The notes: generated by a model from the letters alone, not told the origin. Positions 43,074-51,173 are shown, counted from the stretch's first letter. The stretch is 64,000 nucleotides of DNA from Ktedonobacter robiniae (GCF_016587375.1 NZ_BNJG01000001.1:1488001-1552000), one strand, 5' to 3'. Made by a program: numbers and translations.

Positions 43074-43502
43074 TCAGGCCCGCTTCTGTTGTTCTCCCTC
43101 CCATTGCCCTGTAAGCTCAAGGAACCTTTCGACCGAAACTAACAGGTCCCTCGAGTCCAGGGGCGTATACAGGGGTGTATAGATATTCAATGAGTCTTGT
43201 GGATCTTGTAATTGGTGATCGACAAAACTCGGCTCCTCTTGAGAGGGCGTACCCACCACAAAGAGCAAGGGGATATTTGACGTCGCCCGGTGGGTAGCCA
43301 GCGCCCGTGTGAGCAGGATGCCGTTGATCCGCCGCAAGGTCCCACTGGTAATGACGAGTTCAGGCCGCTCATAGAGGCTAAGCCAGAAGGCGTCTTCACC
43401 CGTCCGCGCCTCCAGGACGTTATATCCATTTCCGCGCAAAATATGCTTACACACTACACGCAATGAACGAATATCTTCCGCAATCAATACTTTTTTCTTC
43501 AC
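43074..43502 (-). CDS. Degenerate response-regulator receiver domain
   Basis: A 142-residue single-domain protein starting at GTG 43502 behind GGAAGGG. The receiver fold is clear: VKKKVLIAEDIRSLRVVCKHILRGNGYNVLEARTGEDA, then PELVITSGTLRRINGILLTRAL and IPLLFVVGTPSQEEPSF. The acidic pocket (ED) is kept, but the phosphoacceptor Asp in the usual PDLVLLD position is Ser/Thr (ELVITSG), and the conserved Lys before the last helix is replaced (YTPLDSRDLL). It therefore should not be phosphorylated and may act as a pseudo-receiver in protein binding. No histidine kinase is adjacent. Confidence 0.82.
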   Translation of the reverse strand: MKKKVLIAEDIRSLRVVCKHILRGNGYNVLEARTGEDAFWLSLYERPELVITSGTLRRINGILLTRALATHRATSNIPLLFVVGTPSQEEPSFVDHQLQDPQDSLNIYTPLYTPLDSRDLLVSVERFLELTGQWEGEQQKRA

Positions 43503-43737
43503 CCAACGTTTCCCTTCCAAAATAAACGAAAAATATTTGTATATGAGCATAAGTATACAACAAAAACATGCAAACATTTATTACTTTATCTAATTCTATA
43601 CAAATATGAAATAGCTGTAATTGCTTTCTGTAAGAGTTAACGTTCTTATTCCAGAGTCTGATCAACGTCTCTCTTCTTGGAGCCTTGCTTTATGTGTTTT
43701 TTTGCATCACCTCTCGCGCCTGCGGCGCTCGCCCAGG

Positions 43738-43800
43738 TTAGGGTGTGGTTGGTGCGTAGTGGCAGCCTGCGGCTGCCACTACGCACCAACCACACCCTAA
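43738..43800. repeat. Intergenic palindrome in a divergent gap, 30-bp perfect stem
   Basis: Arms 43738-43767 and 43771-43800 with loop TGC. The accessory motif lies on the left in reverse (CTCTCGCGCCTGCGGCGCTC, 43711-43730). Flanked by divergent genes. Confidence 0.85.
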
Positions 43801-43876
43801 TCCAGAAATAAGTGTGGTCTGTTCACCATACAAACTAATAAGTTGTGCATGAGAAATTATGAAAGGATTGCCATTT

Positions 43877-44446
43877 ATGTTAGAGGAAATTCTGGCTAAT
43901 AACGAGCGCTTTCTACAGGCCCAGCGGCCTGCGTTGATTGGGCATACACCGCGTAAGCGCACAGCCGTCGTCACCTGCATGGATTGTCGCCTGGTGACAA
44001 TGTTTGAGCAGGCCCTTGGGCTTCAGCGGGGAGATGCCCTGGAGCTACGTACGGCGGGAGCCACTATCTCGCAGCCAGAGCGGACCGGGGGTGCTAATGA
44101 TCTTATTCGCTCTCTCGCGGGTGGAGTCTACCTCCTTGGGGTACGCGAAGTGCTCGTCGTCGGCCATACGGAATGCGGCCTCGCACACGTGAATCCCGCT
44201 GTGCTCACTGCCTCCATGCAAGCCCTGGGAGTCGATCCGCAACAGTTGATCCAGCGCGAAAATCTGAGCGACCTTAATGGGCTTCTAAGCTGGCTTGGTG
44301 CCTTTCATGATGTTCATATGAATGTCCACGAGGTCGTTGAGATCATTCGTCAGAGTCCCTACCTGCCCCGCATCCCCATCCATGGCCTGGTTATCGACAT
44401 CCAGAGTGGCCAGCTCACTGTAGTAGACCGCGATACCCGTGCATAA
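43877..44446 (+). CDS. Beta-class carbonic anhydrase
   Basis: A 189-residue enzyme interconverting CO2 and bicarbonate. ATG 43877 has AAAGGA upstream; an in-frame ATG at 43859 would contain that ribosome site. Zinc ligands and the Asp-Arg dyad are present: VTCMDCRL (C-x-D-x-R) and VVGHTECGLAH (H-x2-C). The short length and late helix HMNVHEVVEIIRQSPYLP match the Cab-type (plant-type beta, small) subgroup. GTGGANDLIRSLAG covers the active-site turn. Likely cytosolic. Confidence 0.93.
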   Translation: MLEEILANNERFLQAQRPALIGHTPRKRTAVVTCMDCRLVTMFEQALGLQRGDALELRTAGATISQPERTGGANDLIRSLAGGVYLLGVREVLVVGHTECGLAHVNPAVLTASMQALGVDPQQLIQRENLSDLNGLLSWLGAFHDVHMNVHEVVEIIRQSPYLPRIPIHGLVIDIQSGQLTVVDRDTRA

Positions 44447-44450
44447 TTGT

Positions 44451-44509
44451 AAGGAGGAATGGGATGGGTGTGCGAACGATTCGCCCGCACATCCATCCCA
44501 CTCCTCCTT
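44451..44509. terminator. Intergenic palindrome after the carbonic anhydrase gene
   Basis: 24-bp arms (44451-44474, 44486-44509) with two mismatches and a self-complementary GCGAA-CGA-TTCGC apex. Starts 4 bp after the stop. Confidence 0.8.
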
Positions 44510-44616
44510 TTCTCTGTGGAGGGCATATCGCTGGTAGATGGATGTCTAAATACGCTACAATATGAGAAGTGAGCTATTTAATACTCAAGAATACCTATTG
44601 CAATTGGCAAGGACAT

Positions 44617-45354
44617 ATGAGACAACGCATTCGATCAGGCAGGGCGTTAGTGGGCGTCTGTCTGCTGGCTCTGCTCCTCTTCTGTAGCGCCTGTAACGGA
44701 GACAGCAATCAAAGCGCACAGCCTACCCCAACGCGGCCCGCGAATGGGAAACAGTTGCTAAACGGTAAGGCCCTCACCTATGTGGCCCTTGGGGCCTCGG
44801 ATGCCGTAGGGGTCGGCAGCACCGATCCAGAGACGCAGGGATATGCACCACGCATCGCACAGCACCTGCCACGGGGTTCACATTTCATCAACCTCGGCGT
44901 CAGCGGCAGCACTCTGCATAAAGCGCTCGCGAACGAGCTGCCCCTGGCCCTCTCGACTTCGCCAGAGCTGATTACCATCTGGCTGGTTGCTAATGATTTT
45001 GTAGACGGTGTGACCTATGAGAGCTACATGAGTGACTTGCATACGCTTTTGGATCAGCTCCAGACAGGTACCCATGCTCGCATCGTACTGGCCAATTTAC
45101 CAGACCTGACGCTCCTCCCCAGCTTTGGGGGGCGTACACCCGCGCAGAAGGCTAGCATCCTGCAGGAGATTAAGCGCTGGAACGCTGGCATCACGCATGA
45201 GGCTGCGCGCTACCATGATCCCGTCGTGGATCTCTTTGCCGAACAGAGCGAGCTAACGGCTCATCCTGAATTTGTGAGCGGCGATGGCTTTCATCCAAGC
45301 TCAGCAGGCTATGCTGTCCTGGCCAACAAGTTCTGGACCGCCATTCAAAAATAA
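44617..45354 (+). CDS. SGNH/GDSL-like hydrolase lipoprotein, paralogue of 20556-21386
   Basis: A 245-residue lipoprotein; ATG 44617 follows AAGGA. A TACAAT box at 44556-44561 makes starts further upstream unlikely. The signal peptide ends in lipobox FCSAC. Catalytic blocks parallel the other SGNH lipoprotein: VALGASDAVGVGS (GAS variant around the nucleophile Ser), INLGVSGSTLH, IWLVANDFVDGV and GDGFHPSSAGYAVLA (Asp/His). ANLPDLTLLP is shared almost word for word between the two. It probably deacylates a surface glycan or lipid. Unlike its paralogue it is not linked to a permease. Confidence 0.86.
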   Translation: MRQRIRSGRALVGVCLLALLLFCSACNGDSNQSAQPTPTRPANGKQLLNGKALTYVALGASDAVGVGSTDPETQGYAPRIAQHLPRGSHFINLGVSGSTLHKALANELPLALSTSPELITIWLVANDFVDGVTYESYMSDLHTLLDQLQTGTHARIVLANLPDLTLLPSFGGRTPAQKASILQEIKRWNAGITHEAARYHDPVVDLFAEQSELTAHPEFVSGDGFHPSSAGYAVLANKFWTAIQK

Positions 45355-45427
45355 CCAAGCGGATGGTGTTAATGGAAGTGTGGCTGGGCAATGCCCAGCC
45401 ACACTTCCATTAACACCATCCGCTTGG
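45355..45427. terminator. Intergenic palindrome between convergent genes, 35-bp perfect stem
   Basis: Arms 45355-45389 and 45393-45427, loop AAT. It begins directly after the SGNH stop and ends 5 bp before the phoU stop. Confidence 0.9.
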
Positions 45428-45432
45428 AAGCC

Positions 45433-46224
45433 CTATACCTGCGGCTTCGTCTCTTTCCCCTGCTGAGGTAGATTCTGTACATAAGAATCACCCTCGACAA
45501 TAAAGAGCAAACGCTCACAAACGTTGGCGCAGTGATCGCCAACGCGCTCAAGTTTATGGGCCATCCAGAGGAGATACGTGGCGCGCTGGAGAATCAAGGA
45601 ATCGTTGAGGAGGGCTGGGACTGCGTGCGCGCCTCCCATCATAGCCATCAAGTCATGACGGACCATGTGGTAACGCACATCTACGACATCATCTTCTTCC
45701 CAGATGTAGCGTGCAGCCTTCACATCGCGATCCTTGAAGGCTTTAATGGTGCCCTGTAAGACACGCCTCGCCTCTTTCCCCAGGTCGAGAATGCCTTTCA
45801 TAATTGAGGCTTCCGTGATCGTATTTCCGCTGCCCGCATCCTTGATTCCAGTCGTCTCCATCTTGACATGAGGCATCGTATCCCCACGCAGAGGTGTCAT
45901 ACGCAGGATATTCTGCGCAATACCAGCCGCGCCATCACCAGTGCGCTCAAGATCGCCCGCAATCGAAAGCACCGAGGCCAGGTAGCGCAGGTCACGCCCA
46001 CCCAGTGGCTGCTGTAGGGTCAACAGGCGAATGGCACGCTCCTCAACCGCGGCTCTCAGACTATCGATCAATGCATCATTTTCGATGACCATACCAGCTT
46101 TCGCCAGGTCACCAGCCGCTAAGGCTTCCAAAGCTCTCTCCAGGGCCTCATCCACCATCGTCCCCAGGCGGATAATTTGCGCATCCAGCTCTTGCAATTC
46201 TTTATCTAGAATCGAACGTGACAT
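45433..46224 (-). CDS. phoU: Phosphate-signalling regulator PhoU
   Basis: A 263-residue PhoU with the two related three-helix bundles: LDKELQELDAQIIRLGTMVDEALERALEAL near the start and the metal-binding-type ERTGDGAAGIAQNIL helix, repeated later as LERVGDHCANVCERLLFIVEGD. PhoU restrains the Pst phosphate transporter and its sensor kinase. The insert with HVKMETTGIKDAGSG is longer than usual. AAGGAG precedes the ATG. No pst or phoR/phoB genes are adjacent. Confidence 0.93.
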   Translation of the reverse strand: MSRSILDKELQELDAQIIRLGTMVDEALERALEALAAGDLAKAGMVIENDALIDSLRAAVEERAIRLLTLQQPLGGRDLRYLASVLSIAGDLERTGDGAAGIAQNILRMTPLRGDTMPHVKMETTGIKDAGSGNTITEASIMKGILDLGKEARRVLQGTIKAFKDRDVKAARYIWEEDDVVDVRYHMVRHDLMAMMGGAHAVPALLNDSLILQRATYLLWMAHKLERVGDHCANVCERLLFIVEGDSYVQNLPQQGKETKPQV

Positions 46225-46430
46225 CTTTGCCGCTCACTCCTTAATCAAAGTTGTCTGGCTTCCGCCAAGAAGGGCTTACATAGCTTGCCATCTTAGCACG
46301 CTTGGCTTGTTCCTCAGGTGCCTTATTCGCCTCACCACATATAGTGTAGCATATTTAGCATAGGAAACATAGAGTATTACAGCGGTTATTCGCTCTAATC
46401 TAAAGGGATGAGTAATAGAGTATAGTAAAG

Positions 46431-46493
46431 GTTGGTTACGTTGCAGTGTGCGTCGCGGGTGAAGACCGCGACGCACACTGCAACATAACCAAC
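46431..46493. repeat. Intergenic palindrome in a divergent gap
   Basis: 28-bp arms (46431-46458, 46466-46493) with one mismatch and a 7-nt loop. It lies between phoU and the PIG-L gene, just upstream of the latter's promoter. Confidence 0.8.
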
Positions 46494-46516
46494 TCTCTTA
46501 AGCTGTTTCCTTGCTG

Positions 46517-46546
46517 TTGACAGGGCTTCCTAGAATACGATACAGT
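46517..46546 (+). promoter_or_regulatory. Promoter of the PIG-L deacetylase gene
   Basis: A perfect TTGACA (46517-46522), an 18-nt spacer and TACAGT (46541-46546), 45 bp before the ATG. Confidence 0.6.
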
Positions 46547-46591
46547 TAAAAGGAGTTTCATCCAGGCAGAAAAACGCAAAGGAAAGAAACC

Positions 46592-47440
46592 ATGTCAACG
46601 AAACGACTGCTCGGCGTTTTTGCCCATCCCGACGACGAAGGATTCATTAGTGGTGCCCTGCTTCACTATCGCGCCTCTGGCATTGAGACCGGCCTGGTCT
46701 TTGCTACTCGTGGTGAGGTGGGCGAAATCTCTGATCCCCTGCTCAAAACACGAGACGATCTAGATGAGATTCGCGAAGAAGAGATGCGCATGGCCGCCAG
46801 CCTTCTTGGTGTGAATAACCTGTGGTTTTTGGGCTACCGCGACTCTGGAGTGCAAGGCGCACCAGATAATCAGCATGCACGCGCCTTTATCCATGCTCGC
46901 CCGGCAGAAGTGGTTGGCAAACTGGTACAAATTATCCGCCAATTCCGCCCCCAGGTCATTGTCACCTTCGACGAAACGGGCGCAGACGGGCACCCCGATC
47001 ACCTGGCTATCTACCGCTACACTACCAGCGCGTTTCATGCCGCCGCTGATAGTGCGCTCTATCCAGACCTGGGACCCGCGCACTCAGCCGCCAAACTCTA
47101 CTATACAGGTATGACGCGCCAGCAAATTCTCACAATGACAGAGTGGTTACAAGAGCAAGAACCAGGTGGTCCCTTTAAGAATGCTGATCCACAAACACTG
47201 GGGCTTACCGATGAACAAATCAATGTCGTCCTGGATGTTGAGCGCTGGCAAGATGACAAAATCCTGGCAGCCTCCCAGCATCGCACCCAGGTCAATCCCA
47301 GCAACCCCGTCGCACAAATGCTTCCCGAGTTTCAGCGCAAACTGCGCGCCACGGAATATTATCAACTGGCCACATCACGCGTGGGTGATGACACCATGGG
47401 CGAGAACGACCTCTTCACGCATGTAGAGGGTTTAAAATAG
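46592..47440 (+). CDS. PIG-L family deacetylase (BshB/MshB-like)
   Basis: A 282-residue zinc-dependent N-deacetylase. It has the LGVFAHPDDEGFISG motif (zinc His and catalytic Asp) and the second metal motif GADGHPDHLAIYRYT. The late region (SQHRTQVNPSNP) also fits the family; some members remove acetyl from GlcNAc-malate or GlcNAc-inositol in bacillithiol or mycothiol synthesis, and others act on glycans. A thiol pathway role here is possible but no partner gene (bshA, bshC, mshC) is present. AAAGGAAAG precedes the ATG. Confidence 0.9.
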   Translation: MSTKRLLGVFAHPDDEGFISGALLHYRASGIETGLVFATRGEVGEISDPLLKTRDDLDEIREEEMRMAASLLGVNNLWFLGYRDSGVQGAPDNQHARAFIHARPAEVVGKLVQIIRQFRPQVIVTFDETGADGHPDHLAIYRYTTSAFHAAADSALYPDLGPAHSAAKLYYTGMTRQQILTMTEWLQEQEPGGPFKNADPQTLGLTDEQINVVLDVERWQDDKILAASQHRTQVNPSNPVAQMLPEFQRKLRATEYYQLATSRVGDDTMGENDLFTHVEGLK

Positions 47441-47511
47441 TCAGTAAAGATGAAGGGGTGGGCCTAGAGCAACCTGCGGTTGCTCTAGGCCCACCCCTTC
47501 ATCTTTACTGA
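47441..47511. terminator. Intergenic palindrome between convergent genes, 34-bp perfect stem
   Basis: Arms 47441-47474 and 47478-47511, loop TGC. It starts at the base after the PIG-L stop codon and ends 15 bp before the hldE2 stop. Confidence 0.9.
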
Positions 47512-47526
47512 CGGGATGACTTATGA

Positions 47527-48042
47527 TTACAGCCGCTGAATTTTCTGGATCAATTCCGTGGTTGAGTGACCAGGAAGGTAGGAGATCAGGCTTACCTCGC
47601 CACCATAGCCAAAGACGATCCGGGCCTCGGGCAGTTTCTCAGGATCCACGCCATGCACGCTCCCCGCGTAGTCTCCACCCTTGACATAAATCGCCGGTTC
47701 CAGGGTCACGATCAACTCGCTGGCCGTAGGCTCACCAAAGATCGTGACATAATCGATGCAGGCCAGGGCGGCGAGCAGTTCGGCACGCTCTAATTCGGAC
47801 ACCAGGGGGCGCGTTGGCCCCTTCAGATGCCGCACGCTCTCGTCGCTATTCAGCCCCAGGATCAAGAAATCACCCAGGCTGCGGGCCTCTTGCAGGTAGC
47901 GAATATGCCCCAGGTGTAGCAGGTCAAAACAGCCATTGGTAAAGACGGCCCGCTCGCCCGCTTCCTGGCGGCGCGCGACCTCTAGTGCCAGTTGCGCACG
48001 CGATAGTACCTTGCTCCGCGTCTCGATCATCTCTTTGCTCAT
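47527..48042 (-). CDS. rfaE2: D-glycero-beta-D-manno-heptose 1-phosphate adenylyltransferase
   Basis: A 171-residue nucleotidyltransferase equivalent to the C-terminal half of HldE. The ATP motif FTNGCFDLLHLGHIRYLQEA (HxGH), GLNSDESVRHLKGPTRPL, VKGGDYAG and GEVSLISYLPGHSTTELIQKI are all present. The last two features are typical of the heptose enzymes rather than of glycerol-3-phosphate cytidylyltransferases. Its ATG overlaps the stop of the kinase gene upstream by ATGA, so the two HldE halves are made from separate, coupled genes. Confidence 0.92.
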   Translation of the reverse strand: MSKEMIETRSKVLSRAQLALEVARRQEAGERAVFTNGCFDLLHLGHIRYLQEARSLGDFLILGLNSDESVRHLKGPTRPLVSELERAELLAALACIDYVTIFGEPTASELIVTLEPAIYVKGGDYAGSVHGVDPEKLPEARIVFGYGGEVSLISYLPGHSTTELIQKIQRL

Positions 48043-49052
48043 GCCAAAATTCCCCTCAACTCTTCAGGCGTATTGCTGGCGCAGCCCAGGCGGCGCACAA
48101 CCAGCGCCGCGGCGGCATTCGCCAGGTAGGCAGCCTCCGCCTTGGATGCCCCCGTGGCCAGTCCCAGGGTAAAGGTTGCCGCAACCGTATCACCTGCTCC
48201 ATTGGTGTCGACGATCTCGCTGGCATGCGGCAACGGATAGATGGGAATATGCAACGGCTCTTTACCGAACTCGAAGAGGCTCATGCCCTCGCTTCCACGT
48301 GTGATCAGGACGCTCTGAGCGTTACATTCTTCAAGAAGACGGGCACCAGCCTGGTTCAAATCCTCCAGCGTCTCAATCATCATCCCCAGGGTGCTCTCCG
48401 CCTCTGGCTGGTTCGGTGTCAGCGCTGTTACTCCCTGGAAGCGACTCAACGAGCCATGAGAATCAACGACAATCACTTTGTTCAACTCACGCGCCAGGGG
48501 CACGCAGGTCTCGATGATCTCTGGACTGATCATACCCAGGTCATAGTCAGAGAGCACGACGGCGTCCATGCTCGGTAGCGCTTCGCGAATATAGTCACAT
48601 AACTGGCTCTTGCTGGGTTCACAGATATCAGCCTTGTTCACCCGGTCCACGCGCACAATATGCTGGCGTACCACCTGGGAGCTACCGGCCATGACACGCG
48701 TCTTCGTCGAGGTGGGACGTGTGTTATCGGTCACAACCCCCTCCTGGTGCATACCCAACTCCTCAATCGCCTGGCGCAGACGCTTACCCACGATATCATC
48801 ACCCACGACTCCCGCCAGGAAGACCTCCGCGCCAAGCGCGTTGGCGTTGACCGCGACATTAGCCGCCCCGCCCAGGATAGTTCGCTCCTCATACAGATCA
48901 AGGATCAAGACAGGGGCTTCGCGCGCGATACGAGTTGGACGCCCAATAAGATACTCATCAGCAACCATATCGCCTATAATAAGCACCCGTTTCCCCTGAA
49001 AAGCCGCAATAACTGCTTTGAGGCGCGCAGAATCGGTGATTTGTATCGTCAT
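48039..49052 (-). CDS. rfaE1: D-glycero-beta-D-manno-heptose-7-phosphate kinase
   Basis: A 337-residue PfkB-family sugar kinase equivalent to the N-terminal half of HldE. It has VLIIGDMVADEYLIGRPTRIAREAPVLIL, the GGAANVAVNANALGA motif, ALTPNQPEAE and the PfkB signature VDTNGAGDTVAATF. The RISREAPV-like stretch distinguishes heptose kinases from fructokinases. It is coupled by ATGA overlaps to wecG upstream and rfaE2 downstream. Together they should make ADP- or a related NDP-heptose; gmhA, gmhB and the epimerase are not in the window. Confidence 0.93.
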   Translation of the reverse strand: MTIQITDSARLKAVIAAFQGKRVLIIGDMVADEYLIGRPTRIAREAPVLILDLYEERTILGGAANVAVNANALGAEVFLAGVVGDDIVGKRLRQAIEELGMHQEGVVTDNTRPTSTKTRVMAGSSQVVRQHIVRVDRVNKADICEPSKSQLCDYIREALPSMDAVVLSDYDLGMISPEIIETCVPLARELNKVIVVDSHGSLSRFQGVTALTPNQPEAESTLGMMIETLEDLNQAGARLLEECNAQSVLITRGSEGMSLFEFGKEPLHIPIYPLPHASEIVDTNGAGDTVAATFTLGLATGASKAEAAYLANAAAALVVRRLGCASNTPEELRGILA

Positions 49053-49840
49053 GCCTTTTTTCGTCCTTTAAGTAAGACCAGTATCATGAAGCGAGGAATA
49101 GCCAGCATACGCCAGATACGCCAGGGCTCGCGGTAGAGCCGATAGAGCCATTCCAGGCCCATCCGCTGCATCGTTTTAGGCGCTCGTAGCTTGCGTCCCG
49201 CCAGGAAATCATACGCCCCGCCTACGCCCATGGCGACCGCCACCGGGAGGCGTGAGAGGTTGCGATAGATCCAGAGTTCCTGGGCCGGAGCGCCATAAGC
49301 CACACAGACAACGTCAGCCTGCGCCTGGCGAATACGCTCCAGGATAGGCTCCTCTTCGGCGGGATCTGGCGAACCAGCGTAAGTGCCAGCGATCTGTAGA
49401 CCGGGCGCCAGGGCACACAAGCGCTCAGCGGCGCTCTCCGCAACCCCTGGCGCGGCCCCCAACAGATAGAGACGGTAGCCTCTGGCGGCACATAGTTTTG
49501 CGAGCTCAGGTAAGGTGTCAGTGCCGGTCACACGCTCAGGTGCAGGCTTGCCCAGGTAGCGCGTCGCCCAGACGATGCCCATACCATCTGGTACCACCAG
49601 TTCAGCCTCATTGATACATGCACGAAAGGCAGTGTTACGCTGCGCCTCAATCACGAATTCCGTATTGACGGTAATCACCTGCTGGCAGCGAACCTCTTCG
49701 CTATGCTCACGGCGCAGGGAGATAAGCTGATCAATATAATCGAGGGCCTGGCGCTGTGTGAGGCGATCCACACGAATACCGAGCACAGAGACTGAAATGT
49801 CTGAATCTCTCTGCTCGGTTTGTAGCATTGGTGATGACAT
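49049..49840 (-). CDS. WecG/TagA/CpsF family glycosyltransferase
   Basis: A 263-residue GT26 enzyme. Conserved elements are VSVLGIRVDRLTQRQAL, VTVNTEFVIEAQRN, LVVPDGMGIVWATRYLG, RVTGTDTLPELA, YLLGAAPGVAESAAERL and VAYGAPAQELWI...AMGVGGAYDFLAGRKLRAPKTMQRMGLEWLYRLYREP. Members add ManNAc(A)-type or related sugars to lipid-linked acceptors for teichoic acids, ECA or capsules. The basic C-terminal tail (RPRFMIL..KGRKKA) suggests membrane association. It overlaps rfaE1 by ATGA and lies 7 bp after the DUF503 gene. The start has no clear ribosome site, consistent with coupling. Confidence 0.92.
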   Translation of the reverse strand: MSSPMLQTEQRDSDISVSVLGIRVDRLTQRQALDYIDQLISLRREHSEEVRCQQVITVNTEFVIEAQRNTAFRACINEAELVVPDGMGIVWATRYLGKPAPERVTGTDTLPELAKLCAARGYRLYLLGAAPGVAESAAERLCALAPGLQIAGTYAGSPDPAEEEPILERIRQAQADVVCVAYGAPAQELWIYRNLSRLPVAVAMGVGGAYDFLAGRKLRAPKTMQRMGLEWLYRLYREPWRIWRMLAIPRFMILVLLKGRKKA

Positions 49841-49847
49841 AATTTAT

Positions 49848-50138
49848 TTACCAATGAAAAACTTCAGTTTCAGCGTGAGTAAGCAAAATATCGGGACGTG
49901 TCTCTTCAATATAGCGGCGGGCATGATCCAGTACCTCACGTGCGTGCTGGGCATCATTGCTTACATAGCTGATCCCGATTTTGGTGATCTGCCAGCGGTC
50001 AAGCTCTTCCACCTCGGCAATAGCCACAGAGAACTGGTTACGTACCCGCGTCACGACAGATTTGACGATCTGACGCTTCTCTTTTAACGAGTGGCATCCT
50101 GGTAGATGCAACGTGATTTGACATGCTCCTATAACCAT
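49848..50138 (-). CDS. DUF503 family protein
   Basis: A 96-residue protein of the DUF503 (YlxP-like) family: VIGACQITLHLPGCHSLKEKRQIVKSVVTRVRNQFSVAIAEVEELDRWQITKIGISYVSND is the family's complete signature. The fold is a small ferredoxin-like domain, often encoded with rbfA and the infB operon in Firmicutes; its biochemical role is not settled. Here it heads the operon with wecG and the heptose genes. The ATG at 50138 lies 8 nt after an extended -10 box, implying a leaderless transcript. Confidence 0.9.
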   Translation of the reverse strand: MVIGACQITLHLPGCHSLKEKRQIVKSVVTRVRNQFSVAIAEVEELDRWQITKIGISYVSNDAQHAREVLDHARRYIEETRPDILLTHAETEVFHW

Positions 50139-50146
50139 ATGGGCGT

Positions 50147-50155
50147 AGTATAGCA
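50147..50155 (-). promoter_or_regulatory. Extended -10 promoter for a leaderless transcript
   Basis: TGCTATACT on the minus strand (50155-50147), with the ATG 8 nt downstream. Same box and near-same spacing as at 36798-36806. Confidence 0.55.
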
Positions 50156-50195
50156 TAGTTCCCCATGCATATAACAGCAAACAGCCATCTATAGC

Positions 50196-50247
50196 TACTT
50201 CCCGCTACTTGCGTACGCGATTACTTCTCGCTACTTGCGTACGCGGC
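50196..50247. repeat. 26-bp tandem repeat
   Basis: Two units (50196-50221, 50222-50247) of TACTTC(C/T)CGCTACTTGCG..., differing at three positions, each containing TTGCGTACGCG. They lie in the divergent gap before the palindrome at 50277. Confidence 0.7.
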
Positions 50248-50276
50248 TACTACACCCATTCAGTCCTCCTTTTATT

Positions 50277-50335
50277 GGGTAAGGGTGTGTGGGGCCGGGC
50301 TGGCGGAGTCAGCCCGGCCCCACACACCCTTACCC
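50277..50335. repeat. Intergenic palindrome in a divergent gap, 26-bp perfect stem
   Basis: Arms 50277-50302 and 50310-50335, loop GCGGAGT. The accessory motif follows on the right (CACGAGCCACGCAGTGGCGAGAAG, 50336-50359). Confidence 0.85.
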
Positions 50336-50392
50336 CACGAGCCACGCAGTGGCGAGAAGTCCTGAGAGCTACTGCACAAAAATAATAGAGGC

Positions 50393-50421
50393 TCGACGCA
50401 TCTCACTATCTTTGCTACAAT
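50393..50421 (+). promoter_or_regulatory. Promoter of upp
   Basis: TCGACG (50393-50398), a 17-nt spacer and TACAAT (50416-50421). It supports the ATG at 50463 with a leader of about 35 nt. Confidence 0.55.
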
Positions 50422-50462
50422 TCCAGAGAATTCACTGCTGCCATGTCGAAGGAGAGATTTTT

Positions 50463-51173
50463 ATGTCAAACATTTCCAGCCAGGAGGAGCGACCTCAACT
50501 GCCAATGCAGGGCATTCCTCAGCCTGGTCGCACCGAAGTCTTACAGCTACCACGCGTGCACATTTCCCGGCACCCGGTCATGGCGCACAAAATGACCTTG
50601 CTCCGCAATAAGGAGACGCCCGCCGCGCAGTTCTACCGCCTGGTCAAGGAGATTGGGAGTCTGCTTGCCTATGAGGCAACAGCGGGACTGGCCTTACGGG
50701 AGAAGACCATTGAGACGCCCCTGGAGCAGATGCAAGGCTACAAACTCGCTGGTGGCATTGGTATTACCCCTATTCTGCGCGCGGGACTAGGCCTGGCCGA
50801 AGGCTTCCGCGAGGTCTTACATGATGTGCAGATCTGGCACCTGGGTCTACGACGCGACGAGCGCACACTCCAGGCACTGGAATACTACAATCAGCTGCCG
50901 CATAAAGTCGACCTGCAAATCTGCTACGCCGTCGACCCCATGCTGGCCACAGGCGGCTCCGCCATTGACGCAGTTAATATCCTCAAGGCTAAGGGTATTC
51001 AGCGCATCTCGTTCGTTTGTATTATCGCGGCCCCTTACGGATTACTCAAGCTGAGCGAGGCCCATCCAGACATAGACATTTATATCGCCGCCCTCGACGA
51101 GCGCCTTAATGATCAGGGCTATATCGTACCTGGATTGGGCGACGCAGGTGATCGCCAGTTCGGCACTTTTTAG
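50463..51173 (+). CDS. upp: Uracil phosphoribosyltransferase
   Basis: A 236-residue enzyme making UMP from uracil and PRPP for pyrimidine salvage. AAGGAG at 50448-50453 and the promoter at 50393 fix the ATG. Signatures are HPVMAHKMTLLRNKETP, ILRAGLGLAEGF, the PRPP loop YAVDPMLATGGSAIDAV and YIVPGLGDAGDRQFGT. The core aligns at about 208 residues; the first 27 residues are an extra polar extension (SSQEERPQLPMQGIPQPG). It stands alone. Confidence 0.96.
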   Translation: MSNISSQEERPQLPMQGIPQPGRTEVLQLPRVHISRHPVMAHKMTLLRNKETPAAQFYRLVKEIGSLLAYEATAGLALREKTIETPLEQMQGYKLAGGIGITPILRAGLGLAEGFREVLHDVQIWHLGLRRDERTLQALEYYNQLPHKVDLQICYAVDPMLATGGSAIDAVNILKAKGIQRISFVCIIAAPYGLLKLSEAHPDIDIYIAALDERLNDQGYIVPGLGDAGDRQFGTF

